From positions 1,178,001-1,242,000 of the forward strand of contig NZ_JAHZMP010000001.1 in NCBI RefSeq assembly GCF_020748465.1: a stretch of 64,000 nucleotides of DNA. Reading direction: 5' to 3'. The notes under the pieces were generated by a model. It had not been told where the DNA came from, searched no databases, and was given only the letters and a program-made list of their open reading frames with translations. The stretch is from Terrisporobacter mayombei. GTDB taxonomy: Bacteria; Bacillota; Clostridia; Peptostreptococcales; Peptostreptococcaceae. Made by a program: the position numbers and the translations under genes. Of the stretch, positions 43,465-51,161 are shown one piece after another (position 1 is the first letter of the stretch; each line of letters begins with the position of its first letter).

Positions 43465-44217
43465 TTATATATTTGCTGAAACTGCATATTTATATTTATC
43501 ACTTCTAATGTATTGCTCATTATAATAAAGTACTTCATCATTTTCTGCATATACTAACTGACGTACTTTTAATAAAGGCATATTTGTAGCACATTTTAGA
43601 AGATCTGAGTATTCCTTGTTTGAGTACTTAACTTCAAACACATCCTCCACACGCTTAGGTTGAGTACTGATATTTTTTGATATAGTTTCCATTAAAGATG
43701 CATCTTCTAAGTCTTCTTTAAGTAAAAACATATACTCCATTCTAAAATAGTCAATTTCAAATATGACAGGCACATCATCTATTAATCTAAGTCTTTTTAT
43801 GCAGATTACTTTATCATCTTGTTCTATATTTAAAGCTTCACTTGCAGCTTTGTTTGCTTTTTCTATTGAAGTTGTAATAATTCTTGTACTAGGTTTTGCA
43901 TTTATACGATGGCATGAATTTGTGAAACTATTGCCTGCGCATAAAGCCTCTACTCTTGCTGGAATTGTTACATACGTTCCTTTACCACGCTTTTTGCATA
44001 AAATTTCTTCTTCCACAAGCTGCTTAAGAGCATTTCTTACAGTTATACGACTTACATTAAACTCTTTACATAAGTCACCTTCTGATGGAAGCTTGTCCCC
44101 CGGTTTGTATATACCAACTGTAATTTGCTTTCTTATATTGTCATAAAGCTGCTGATATAAAGGAATAAATGAATTAACTTCTAAGTCTTTTTCATGTTTT
44201 TGTTTTTCTTCATTCAT
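43465..44217 (-). CDS. GntR-family regulator with UTRA sensor domain (HutC subgroup)
   Basis: The product has about 250 residues. The winged helix (about 18-85) shows PLYQQLYDNIRKQITVGIYKPGDKLPSE and FNVSRITVRNALKQL, and the UTRA effector domain (about 100-245) ends with YNEQYIRSDKYKYAV. UTRA domains sense sugar phosphates or related molecules, so it probably responds to the PTS product. The ATG at 44217 with AGGAGG 8 bases ahead is preferred over the GTG at 44226, which lies within the ribosome site. Two matching operator-like palindromes lie upstream. Confidence 0.9.
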   Translation of the reverse strand: MNEEKQKHEKDLEVNSFIPLYQQLYDNIRKQITVGIYKPGDKLPSEGDLCKEFNVSRITVRNALKQLVEEEILCKKRGKGTYVTIPARVEALCAGNSFTNSCHRINAKPSTRIITTSIEKANKAASEALNIEQDDKVICIKRLRLIDDVPVIFEIDYFRMEYMFLLKEDLEDASLMETISKNISTQPKRVEDVFEVKYSNKEYSDLLKCATNMPLLKVRQLVYAENDEVLYYNEQYIRSDKYKYAVSANI

Positions 44218-44241
44218 TGGCAACACCTCCTTATTTTTATA

Positions 44242-44281
44242 ACATTATATAACAAGTTTCTTATTACATGTTATAACAAGT
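44242..44281 (-). promoter_or_regulatory. Twin GntR operator sites upstream of the PTS operon
   Basis: ACATTATATAACAAGT (44242-44257) and ACATGTTATAACAAGT (44266-44281) are two near-palindromic 16-mers, 24 bases centre to centre. Both share TATAACAAGT. They lie directly ahead of the regulator gene. Confidence 0.65.
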
Positions 44282-44296
44282 TGAAAACGTTGTCAA
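44281..44296. promoter_or_regulatory. CcpA cre site
   Basis: TTGAAAACGTTGTCAA matches the cre consensus WTGNNARCGNWWWCAW at every fixed position but one. It abuts the upstream GntR operator, so the PTS operon is probably under both specific and catabolite control. Confidence 0.7.
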
Positions 44297-44410
44297 TTTA
44301 ATGTTTTTATTATATATATAATATTTTTAATATAAAAAGTGAACTGTTATATTAAAAGGACTTCTGGACTTAAAATGTATTGAGATGAGAGTAAAATAAG
44401 TTTAAACAAA

Positions 44411-44461
44411 GAAAAAGGAGCACCCCTTTAGATGATTTTTAATCACTTTGAAGCACTCCTT
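44411..44461 (-). terminator. Terminator downstream of the cfr-like gene
   Basis: AAGGAGTGC pairs with GTGCTCCTT (two wobble pairs), with further pairing inside, then T's on the minus strand. Bases 44462-44648 between it and the gene hold no ORF that I recognise. Confidence 0.6.
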
Positions 44462-44648
44462 ATTAATATTCAAATTATAATTAATTGTCACTTTCTATTA
44501 AACTTTTCATGGTGTTCTTATTCGTAGGTTTCAGAAAACTACACAGCCAATGTTAGCGTTTCTGCACATCTCATAAATATTTTTATGTTCTTTTTCGTTA
44601 AAAACCTCATGATATTTGTTTACTCAAATGGATATTCTTGAGCTAACA

Positions 44649-45683
44649 TCATAATTCATTTTCATAACACAACTGTCCGCAAGCAGCGCTAATTTCAGAA
44701 CCAAATTGTGTTCTAACAGTTGCGCTAATACCAGCTTTCTTTAGTGTACTGCAAAATTGCTTGATAGCACTTGAAGGCTGAAATTTAAAAGTTGTTTTGT
44801 CTGTAGAATTGTAAGGTATCAAGTCAATGTGATATAAATGCTCCCATGAACCGCGATTTTTCAATAAACCTATAACTGCCTCTGCATGTTCTTTCGAATC
44901 ATTAATTCCTTCAAGCATAATATAAGCAATAAACACTCGTCGTCCCGTATGAATGATATGTTCATCTAATGTCTTCATTACCTCATTCAATGGAAATCTT
45001 TTATTTATAGGCATTAAATCGCTTCGTTGACTTTCAAATGGTGAATGAAGTGAAAAAGCCAGATTCACTTGTGGAAATTCTTTGGTCAATCTTTGAATTC
45101 CTGGTATAATTCCAATTGTTGAAATAGTAATTCTTCGTTGACTTAACCCAAATAAATTTTGATCAGTTAAAATTTTTACTGCGTCAAATAACTCCGGATT
45201 TGCAAAAGCCTCACCCATTCCCATAAATGAAATACTATTCAATCTATGGTCATTAAAATAGAAATAAAGCAATTGGTCAGTTATCTCATCAGCAGTAAGA
45301 TTGCGCTTAAATCCAGCACTTCCCGTTGCGCAAAAACGACATCCAAAACCACAACCACATTGGGAGGAAATACAAAACGATTCCCACCCCTGTTTATACT
45401 TTAGTCCAACAGCTTCTATTCTTTCTCCATCAGTCAATTCGAATAACAATTTTTGAGCTTGTTTAGAATCTTGTGAAAAAACAGGTATTACACTAGATAC
45501 ATTATTTCCAAACTCATTTACTAAAGCTATCCTTAACGCTTTTGGTAGTATATGCATATCATCAAAATTATCTATTCTTTGATGAAAAATAGCTTCTGTA
45601 AGCTGATCGTATCTATAATCAGGTAATTTTAAATTTGATACTATTTGTTTTATTCTTCCATACTTCGTTTTTGTCTGTTTCAT
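44649..45683 (-). CDS. cfr: Cfr-family 23S rRNA (adenine-C8)-methyltransferase
   Basis: This radical-SAM enzyme of the RlmN/Cfr family is 344 residues long. The [4Fe-4S] motif CGCGFGCRFCATG (Cys-x3-Cys-x2-Cys), SFMGMGEA, SISTIGIIPGI-like RITISTIGIIPGI and the C-terminal methyl-accepting Cys in SAACGQL are present. The segments KQGWESFCISSQCGC, ADEITDQLLYF and AYIMLEGINDSKEHA match Cfr rather than housekeeping RlmN, and the sequence looks closest to Cfr(C). Cfr methylates A2503 at C8 and gives resistance to phenicols, lincosamides, oxazolidinones, pleuromutilins and streptogramin A. It follows an ABC-F gene and is preceded by a structured leader. Confidence 0.85.
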   Translation of the reverse strand: MKQTKTKYGRIKQIVSNLKLPDYRYDQLTEAIFHQRIDNFDDMHILPKALRIALVNEFGNNVSSVIPVFSQDSKQAQKLLFELTDGERIEAVGLKYKQGWESFCISSQCGCGFGCRFCATGSAGFKRNLTADEITDQLLYFYFNDHRLNSISFMGMGEAFANPELFDAVKILTDQNLFGLSQRRITISTIGIIPGIQRLTKEFPQVNLAFSLHSPFESQRSDLMPINKRFPLNEVMKTLDEHIIHTGRRVFIAYIMLEGINDSKEHAEAVIGLLKNRGSWEHLYHIDLIPYNSTDKTTFKFQPSSAIKQFCSTLKKAGISATVRTQFGSEISAACGQLCYENEL

Positions 45684-45716
45684 GTAGGCTTCCTCCTCAC
45701 TATTAATAGTTAAGAA

Positions 45717-45789
45717 GCAAAGCCAGTATAATTAGCGACTTATACTACTCCATGCAAGCGCCGCCCAAAACATCTGGCTTTGCATGGAG
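45717..45789 (-). promoter_or_regulatory. Mutually exclusive hairpins in front of cfr
   Basis: Plus 45780-45789 pairs with 45748-45757 (TTGCATGGAG with CTCCATGCAA). Plus 45774-45783 pairs with 45717-45726 (CTGGCTTTGC with GCAAAGCCAG). The two 10-bp stems share bases 45780-45783, so only one can form at a time. A short ORF starts inside the first arm. This is the layout of an antibiotic-sensing attenuation leader. Confidence 0.6.
45732..45785 (-). CDS. Candidate 17-residue leader peptide of cfr
   Basis: The ATG at 45785 opens MQSQMFWAALAWSSISR and stops at TAA 45732-45734, 49 bases ahead of cfr. It runs through both alternative hairpins, so a ribosome stalled on it would open one stem and allow the other. 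The ribosome site is weak (AGG ahead of the ATG). The role is inferred from position only. Confidence 0.45.
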   Translation of the reverse strand: MQSQMFWAALAWSSISR

Positions 45790-45845
45790 CCTGTTGTGTG
45801 TTACTTTTATATTCTCATTAAACATATTAATTACCACTTCTACCC

Positions 45846-47324
45846 TTATAATTTTATTATTTTTGTTGCAACACTTTCACAAAATGCGCTATCATGCTCA
45901 ACAAACAAGATTGTAACCCCATGTTCAATTAGCAATTTTTCAATCTGCATACGAGATATGACATCAATAAAATTCAATGGTTCATCCCAAATATACAAAT
46001 GTGCCTGTTCACACAAACTTGCGGCAAGCAATACCTTTTTCTTCTGTCCTCCACTAAAATCTTCGATATTCTTTTCAAACTGTCCTCTTGAAAAATCAAG
46101 TTTTCTAAGCATCGATTTAAATAAGCTCTCGTCAATACAGTGTTTACCTGCATACTCAGATAAGTTACCATATAAATCTGAAGTATCTTGTGAAACATAT
46201 GAAATTATTAACTTATTATTCTTTCTTACAATTCCACTATGGGGGATGTCTTCTCCATAAATTAATTTCAATATACTTGATTTTCCGCTGCCATTCTTTC
46301 CTTGGATAGCAATTTTTTCACCTTGCTCTATAGCGAAGCTTACTCCTTCACAGACAATTCTATCATCATATTCAATTGTAACATCTGTAAGTTCTACAAG
46401 CTTTTTATCATGAAAAGTAAGCGGTACTATTTTTAAACTTTCATTAGATTCAATATTTTTAAGAAGCTTTGATTTTTCCTCAATCATGTTTTGTTGTCTA
46501 GCATCTATATTTTTAGCACGCTTCATCATTTTTGCAGCTTTATGTCCAACATATCCTTTATCTAATTTGCTCCCAGAATTAGTAGTTCCATACTTGCTGC
46601 TTTCAACACTATCTGACCACGTAGATGTACGTTTTGCCGAGCTGGAAAGTCTGTTAATATCCTTTTTCAATTTTTCGTTTTCTGCTAGCTCAAAACCATC
46701 TTGTAATTCTTTGTTTCTCCACCATGAAGAAAAATTTCCTTTTTGTATTTCAATATTAGTTTTATTAATAGACAAGATATGGTCAACACAATTATCCAAA
46801 AAAGACCTATCATGTGAAATCAGAATAAATCCTTTCTTTTTTTTCAAGTAATTACTTAGTTTTTGCCTAGCTTCAGCATCCAAATGATTGGTAGGCTCAT
46901 CAATAAGTAAGAAAGAGCTCTCCTTCAAAAACATAGCAGCCAACAATGCTTTGGTCTGCTCTCCTTTAGAAATTGTATAAAACTGTCTATATAAAGCATC
47001 GTAGTCCATATCTAACAAAGATAATTCTTTTGCTATTTCCCAATCCATTGAATTTGGACTAATCTCCCTTATGACATCTATGGTTAAATTGCTTTGCTCC
47101 TGAACCTCATAAGGAAAATATTCAAAAGTCACATCAGCTGAAATGTTTCCATTATATTCGTATTTCCCAAGCAAAAGATTTAGAAAAGTAGTCTTTCCTC
47201 TTCCGTTTCTTCCAGTAAAGCCTAATTTCCAATCAGTATCAATTTGAAAACTTACATTTTCAAAAATATTATCATAGCTACCTTCATAAGCAAAGGTTAG
47301 GTTTGTAACATTTATTAAAGACAT
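45846..47324 (-). CDS. ABC-F ribosomal protection protein, Lsa/CplR type
   Basis: The product has about 492 residues with two ABC domains and no membrane segment. The first domain has GRNGRGKTT, ISKGEQTK and LLIDEPTNHLD; the second has GKNGSGKSS, FSGGQKKK and the atypical WDEPLNFID. The interdomain linker (about 190-290, KRTSTWSDSVESSKYG) is the part that reaches the peptidyl-transferase centre. The start SLINVTNLTFAYEGSYDNIF closely resembles clostridial CplR and Lsa proteins, which give resistance to lincosamides, pleuromutilins and streptogramin A. The ATG at 47324 has AGGAGG 8 bases ahead. Confidence 0.87.
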   Translation of the reverse strand: MSLINVTNLTFAYEGSYDNIFENVSFQIDTDWKLGFTGRNGRGKTTFLNLLLGKYEYNGNISADVTFEYFPYEVQEQSNLTIDVIREISPNSMDWEIAKELSLLDMDYDALYRQFYTISKGEQTKALLAAMFLKESSFLLIDEPTNHLDAEARQKLSNYLKKKKGFILISHDRSFLDNCVDHILSINKTNIEIQKGNFSSWWRNKELQDGFELAENEKLKKDINRLSSSAKRTSTWSDSVESSKYGTTNSGSKLDKGYVGHKAAKMMKRAKNIDARQQNMIEEKSKLLKNIESNESLKIVPLTFHDKKLVELTDVTIEYDDRIVCEGVSFAIEQGEKIAIQGKNGSGKSSILKLIYGEDIPHSGIVRKNNKLIISYVSQDTSDLYGNLSEYAGKHCIDESLFKSMLRKLDFSRGQFEKNIEDFSGGQKKKVLLAASLCEQAHLYIWDEPLNFIDVISRMQIEKLLIEHGVTILFVEHDSAFCESVATKIIKL

Positions 47325-47389
47325 ATTTTTGTCCTCCTCTGTATTTAATAGTATAAATAACAAAGTCGGAACAATAGGCGACCTTGTTA

Positions 47390-47470
47390 TTACTCCATAT
47401 AAGTGTCACCTGCAGTATCCGACTCTATATGGAGATTATCATGTGTTAGCAAAGTGTCTTTATTTATCAT
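47390..47470 (-). CDS. Candidate 26-residue leader ORF upstream of the ABC-F gene
   Basis: An ATG at 47470 with AAGGAGG ahead opens a 26-codon frame that begins MINKDTLLTHDNLH and ends at TAA 47390-47392. A 9-bp stem (CTCCATATA with TATATGGAG) lies inside it. A further stem (ATAACAA-GTCG with CGAC-TTGTTAT) follows between it and the ABC-F start. It may be a regulatory leader or the remnant of a displaced gene. Confidence 0.4.
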   Translation of the reverse strand: MINKDTLLTHDNLHIESDTAGDTYME

Positions 47471-47503
47471 AATATTATTTATCCTCCTTATTCGAATTAT
47501 TTA

Positions 47504-47549
47504 TAAAAAAGTAAGAGCCTCAAGAATTAATTATTCTTACGGCTCTTAG
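47504..47549 (-). terminator. Attenuator in the ABC-F leader
   Basis: TAAGAGCC-AAGAAT pairs with ATTCTT-GGCTCTTA and is followed by a T run on the minus strand. It lies about 180 bases ahead of the ABC-F start and downstream of a promoter and a six-codon ORF, so it would end transcription early unless a stalled ribosome disturbs it. Confidence 0.75.
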
Positions 47550-47686
47550 ATATACGTAGTTAAGCTAATCATTATAGCATAACACAAGTGTATATATTAA
47601 GAGAAAAAAGAATAACTTTCTTGCATAAGTACAACAAAACAAACAGAACACACCTGTTTATTTTTGTATTATATGTACTTTAAAAA

Positions 47687-47707
47687 TTAGCAAGAAAAAT
47701 TAATCAT
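47687..47707 (-). CDS. Six-codon upstream ORF (MINFSC) of the ABC-F leader
   Basis: ATG at 47707 with GAGGTG 5 bases ahead, then Ile-Asn-Phe-Ser-Cys and TAA. It begins about 24 bases after the predicted transcription start and lies well before the attenuator. Very short uORFs with strong ribosome sites are common in inducible ABC-F and Erm leaders. Confidence 0.5.
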   Translation of the reverse strand: MINFSC

Positions 47708-47737
47708 TTTTTCACCTCAAATTTCAAATTTTTTATC

Positions 47738-47766
47738 ATTGTACTATTATACGTCCAAAAAGTCAA
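47738..47766 (-). promoter_or_regulatory. Promoter of the ABC-F leader transcript
   Basis: On the minus strand TTGACT (plus 47761-47766) and TACAAT (plus 47738-47743) are 17 bases apart. A second possible start is an extended -10 (TGCTATAAT on the minus strand, near plus 47575), which would bypass the uORF but not the attenuator. Confidence 0.6.
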
Positions 47767-47882
47767 TAAATAGTGAATCAAGAATAAACTTTTCGTAAAT
47801 CTTCCTTGGCTTAAGTGTTCTATGCTGTATTAGATAACATACTTAAATAAATGGGCAGTATTATATGTTAACTTATAAATTT

Positions 47883-47925
47883 AAATCCCCTCAATATGAT
47901 TTATAACATCATATTGAGGGGATTT
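47883..47925 (-). terminator. Terminator of the tandem M28 peptidase gene
   Basis: The 18-bp perfect stem AAATCCCCTCAATATGAT with its complement, followed by T's on the minus strand. Confidence 0.92.
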
Positions 47926-47948
47926 ATATCTGAACTAGAAATAAATTA

Positions 47949-50645
47949 TTATTTTGTTCTTAAATTTTCATTTTCTACTTTATCTACATTATAGTTAGCT
48001 AATAATGCTTTTGCTGCTGTTCTATCAGATTGAGATTGCATTTCAATTACAGAGTTTACTACTACATCTACAGAGTTATATAACCACTTAGGATTTATAG
48101 TTTCTATCTTATCACCTTTAGTATGATAATATTGATCAAGTGTACCATCTTGATCTAATGTATATCCTATAAACGTAGATGGTATACCTACTGATTCAAA
48201 TGGTGCATGATCACTAGATGTACTATGTAAATCTTTAGTTGCAGACATATTTAAATGACCTAGTTGGCTAGCTATTTTCTTAGTCAAATCAGTAACTTCA
48301 TGGCTTGAGTTTTTATCAGAATTCCACATTACCATATTATTACCAACACCAACCATATCTAAATTGATCATAGATTTCACCTTATTTACTCTTCCTGAAT
48401 CTTGTAAACTCTTAACATATTCTTTTGCTCCTACAAGACCTATTTCTTCTGCACCAAAGTTAACAAACTCTATATTGTATTTCAATTGGCTAGCTATTTC
48501 TGGTCTAGACAATACTCTTGCAGCTTCTATTATTGAAACTGTTCCTGAACCATTATCATTTGCACCAGGAGTTTGTACACAATCCATATGAGCGCCTATT
48601 ACTATTGTTTGTGCAGTTCTTGGATTTTTAGCTGCTGGTATAGAAGCAATTACATTGTAAGAATAACTATCAGTTTCTACTGATGTTTTTACTTCCATAG
48701 AAACTTCTAACTTTTCTCCATTTGCTAATTTAGATGCTAATGCCTCTCCATCTGCTAAAGTCATTGAAGTTGATGGAATTCTCTTTGAGCTATATTCACC
48801 TAAAGTACCATTTAAATCTCCACTAGCATTATTATAAATAATAACACCCGCTGCCCCTTTAGCTCCTGCATTATCTACTTTTTCAGCGAAAGATAAATCT
48901 CCTCTTTTAATAAGAGCTATTTTACCTTTTACATTATTTATTTCATCTGGTTTTCCTAGACCACAATTTACTAATTCACCTTTAAGTACACCAGTTGTTG
49001 CATTAGAGTATGTAAGTGTTTTTGAACTTATTTCTTTATTTCCAACTTTTACAGTTGAACCTTCAGACATAAATCCATCTATTCCATTTATTAGTTGTTT
49101 TCTAGGTTTAAGTCCCATAGCTTTATATTGTTCTACTATATAATTAGCTGCATCATGTTCTCCTTCAAATCCAGTTACTCTTGCATTATCTTTCCCTGCG
49201 AATACTTCTAAATCTTTCATCATATTATCTACGCTTATTAAATTCTCATGATCTGTATCAACAGTTTCATATATAGCTGAACCTATTAATTTTATAGTTC
49301 TTTCTAGTCTTTCTTGACTAGCATGCTCTGTATGATCAGTTGGTTTATGATAGTATGGCTCTAAAGCAGATCTTGGGTCATATAGCTTTTCTGGATCACC
49401 GTTTATAAATAATGCTGATGGTATACCTACACTATCAAAAGATACGTGATCTGAAGATCCCATTGCAACTAAACTTCCATCTTTTTTAACTTCATGCTTT
49501 CCATCATAACTTGTAAAGCTTGTACTATTACTTTCTAATCTTTTCCCTGCTTCTTTAACTGCGTCTGTAACTACGTTTTCAACACCTTTGTTTGTATATA
49601 CTGCTAATTCTGAGCAATCCTTATAATTAGTAGCAACCATGTCCAAGTTAAAGTTTCCTATACTTCTATCTAATTCGTCTTTAGTTAAAGTTTTTACATA
49701 AGCTGCAGAACCTCTTAGACCAACTTCTTCTGCTCCACAAGCTATAAATCTTATTTCTCTATCTGTATCTAAGTCTTTTATAGCATTTGCAATTTCAATC
49801 ATTGCAGCCACACCTGAAGCATTATCATTTGCACCAGGAGCTTTCGCTACACTATCAAGGTGAGCACTTATATATACTATTTCATCAGTATTCGCACTAT
49901 CTTTTCCTCTTGCGTCTTGTTTAGCAACTACATTCCAAGAAGTTGTAGATGGTGATTTGCCTACCTCTAAAGATAGAGTTACTGATTCGCCTTTGTCTAA
50001 TTTTTCAAGTATAGATAAACCAGCTTGTCTTTCTATTCCTACTGCTGGTACAGATACATCTCCTACTGATCCTGTAGAAATTCCACTAGTATTATTGTAC
50101 ATTACTACTGCTATAGCTCCTGCATTAGCTGCATTTGTAACCTTATCTACAAAAGTTACAGTTCCTCTTTCAACAAATGCTATTTTTCCTTTAACATCAA
50201 CCTTTGCAAAATCTTCTTCACTTCCTAGGTTACAATTTACTATTTCACTACTTATCTTTCCATTTGTAACTTTGGAACCTGTAAATGATTCTGAATTTAT
50301 AACTTCTTGTCCTAATTTTAAAGAAGAAGTTCCTTTTCCTGTAGCATAGCTAAATTCTTGAATTTCTGAATCATAACCTAATTTGTCAAATTGTTTTTTG
50401 ATATATTGTGCAGCTTGGTACTCCTCGTTTGTACCTACAATTCTTGGCCCTATAGTGTCTGACAAGTATCTTATGTGGTTAAAAGCCCTACTTCCATCAA
50501 CTGAATTTAAAAACTTATTTTGCTCAGAACATATAACCCCACTCAAATTCTTTTTGTCTGTTTGTGCATTAGATATACCCGAGGATGCAGCAATCAGCAT
50601 CAATACCATAGATGTAGATAATATTTTATTGCTTAGTTTAAACAA
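47949..50645 (-). CDS. Secreted tandem M28 metallopeptidase with PA domains
   Basis: The product has about 898 residues and a signal peptide. Two complete copies of a PA-domain plus M28 aminopeptidase unit are joined head to tail. Copy one has SAHLDSVAKAPGANDNASG, CGAEEVGLRGS, NLDMVAT and GSSDHVSFDSVG; copy two has GAHMDCVQTPGANDNGSG, FGAEEIGLVGA, NLDMVGVG and TSSDHAPFESVG. The zinc-binding His, Asp, Glu, Asp, His are thus visible in each. The start is TTG at 50645 with GGGGG 7 bases ahead. A longer frame from 50696 has no ribosome site. It probably forms an operon with the two coiled-coil genes upstream. It releases N-terminal amino acids outside the cell. Confidence 0.88.
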   Translation of the reverse strand: MFKLSNKILSTSMVLMLIAASSGISNAQTDKKNLSGVICSEQNKFLNSVDGSRAFNHIRYLSDTIGPRIVGTNEEYQAAQYIKKQFDKLGYDSEIQEFSYATGKGTSSLKLGQEVINSESFTGSKVTNGKISSEIVNCNLGSEEDFAKVDVKGKIAFVERGTVTFVDKVTNAANAGAIAVVMYNNTSGISTGSVGDVSVPAVGIERQAGLSILEKLDKGESVTLSLEVGKSPSTTSWNVVAKQDARGKDSANTDEIVYISAHLDSVAKAPGANDNASGVAAMIEIANAIKDLDTDREIRFIACGAEEVGLRGSAAYVKTLTKDELDRSIGNFNLDMVATNYKDCSELAVYTNKGVENVVTDAVKEAGKRLESNSTSFTSYDGKHEVKKDGSLVAMGSSDHVSFDSVGIPSALFINGDPEKLYDPRSALEPYYHKPTDHTEHASQERLERTIKLIGSAIYETVDTDHENLISVDNMMKDLEVFAGKDNARVTGFEGEHDAANYIVEQYKAMGLKPRKQLINGIDGFMSEGSTVKVGNKEISSKTLTYSNATTGVLKGELVNCGLGKPDEINNVKGKIALIKRGDLSFAEKVDNAGAKGAAGVIIYNNASGDLNGTLGEYSSKRIPSTSMTLADGEALASKLANGEKLEVSMEVKTSVETDSYSYNVIASIPAAKNPRTAQTIVIGAHMDCVQTPGANDNGSGTVSIIEAARVLSRPEIASQLKYNIEFVNFGAEEIGLVGAKEYVKSLQDSGRVNKVKSMINLDMVGVGNNMVMWNSDKNSSHEVTDLTKKIASQLGHLNMSATKDLHSTSSDHAPFESVGIPSTFIGYTLDQDGTLDQYYHTKGDKIETINPKWLYNSVDVVVNSVIEMQSQSDRTAAKALLANYNVDKVENENLRTK

Positions 50646-50715
50646 TATAATTCCCCCTTTTATATATTTTTTAAATATATAAAAAAATAAAAACACTTAT
50701 CCAGCATATTTGCCT

Positions 50716-51108
50716 TTAATTATTTTCTACATCATTATCTATTTTTTCTATATTATTTTCTTCATTAAGTACCCTAACATTTTCTTTATTTACATATTTA
50801 TCACTTTCATTATTACTTTCAACTTTGCTATTAAGCTCTGCTTCTAATTCTTTTATATATTTTTCTTTCTCACCTAAAGATTTTTCTAAATCTTTTATTT
50901 TACTGTTTGAATCATTGTATAATTCATTATATTTACCTAATAATTCATCTCTATTTTCTTTTAAATCCTCATATTTTTCTATAATAGTATCCAAAGTGTT
51001 ATGAATATCACTTATATTATCAAACCTAAAAGTCTCATAAGTGTAAAATACGCCTCCCATAGATATAGTTCCTGCTACTAAACCAGCTATGATTTTTTCT
51101 TTTATCAT
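50716..51108 (-). CDS. Short membrane-anchored coiled-coil protein
   Basis: The family is not recognised. The 130-residue product has an N-terminal hydrophobic segment with small residues (IIAGLVAGTISMGGVFYTY). A strongly heptad-patterned region follows (about 30-105, rich in Glu, Lys, Leu and Asn), then an acidic Asn-rich tail. The ATG at 51108 has GGGGG 7 bases ahead. It lies between the longer coiled-coil gene and the tandem peptidase with no terminator on either side. Confidence 0.65.
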   Translation of the reverse strand: MIKEKIIAGLVAGTISMGGVFYTYETFRFDNISDIHNTLDTIIEKYEDLKENRDELLGKYNELYNDSNSKIKDLEKSLGEKEKYIKELEAELNSKVESNNESDKYVNKENVRVLNEENNIEKIDNDVENN

Positions 51109-51161
51109 CACTAATCCCCCTTATTATCTTTATAGATTTGATACTAAGTCCGTAATATTAA

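Noticed and set aside
45974..46198. 74-codon minus-strand frame inside the ABC-F gene
   Set aside because: It is an out-of-frame shadow of the second nucleotide-binding domain.
50646..50696. Upstream start for the tandem M28 peptidase
   Set aside because: The extension contains the GGGGG ribosome site as coding sequence. The TTG at 50645 gives a normal signal peptide.
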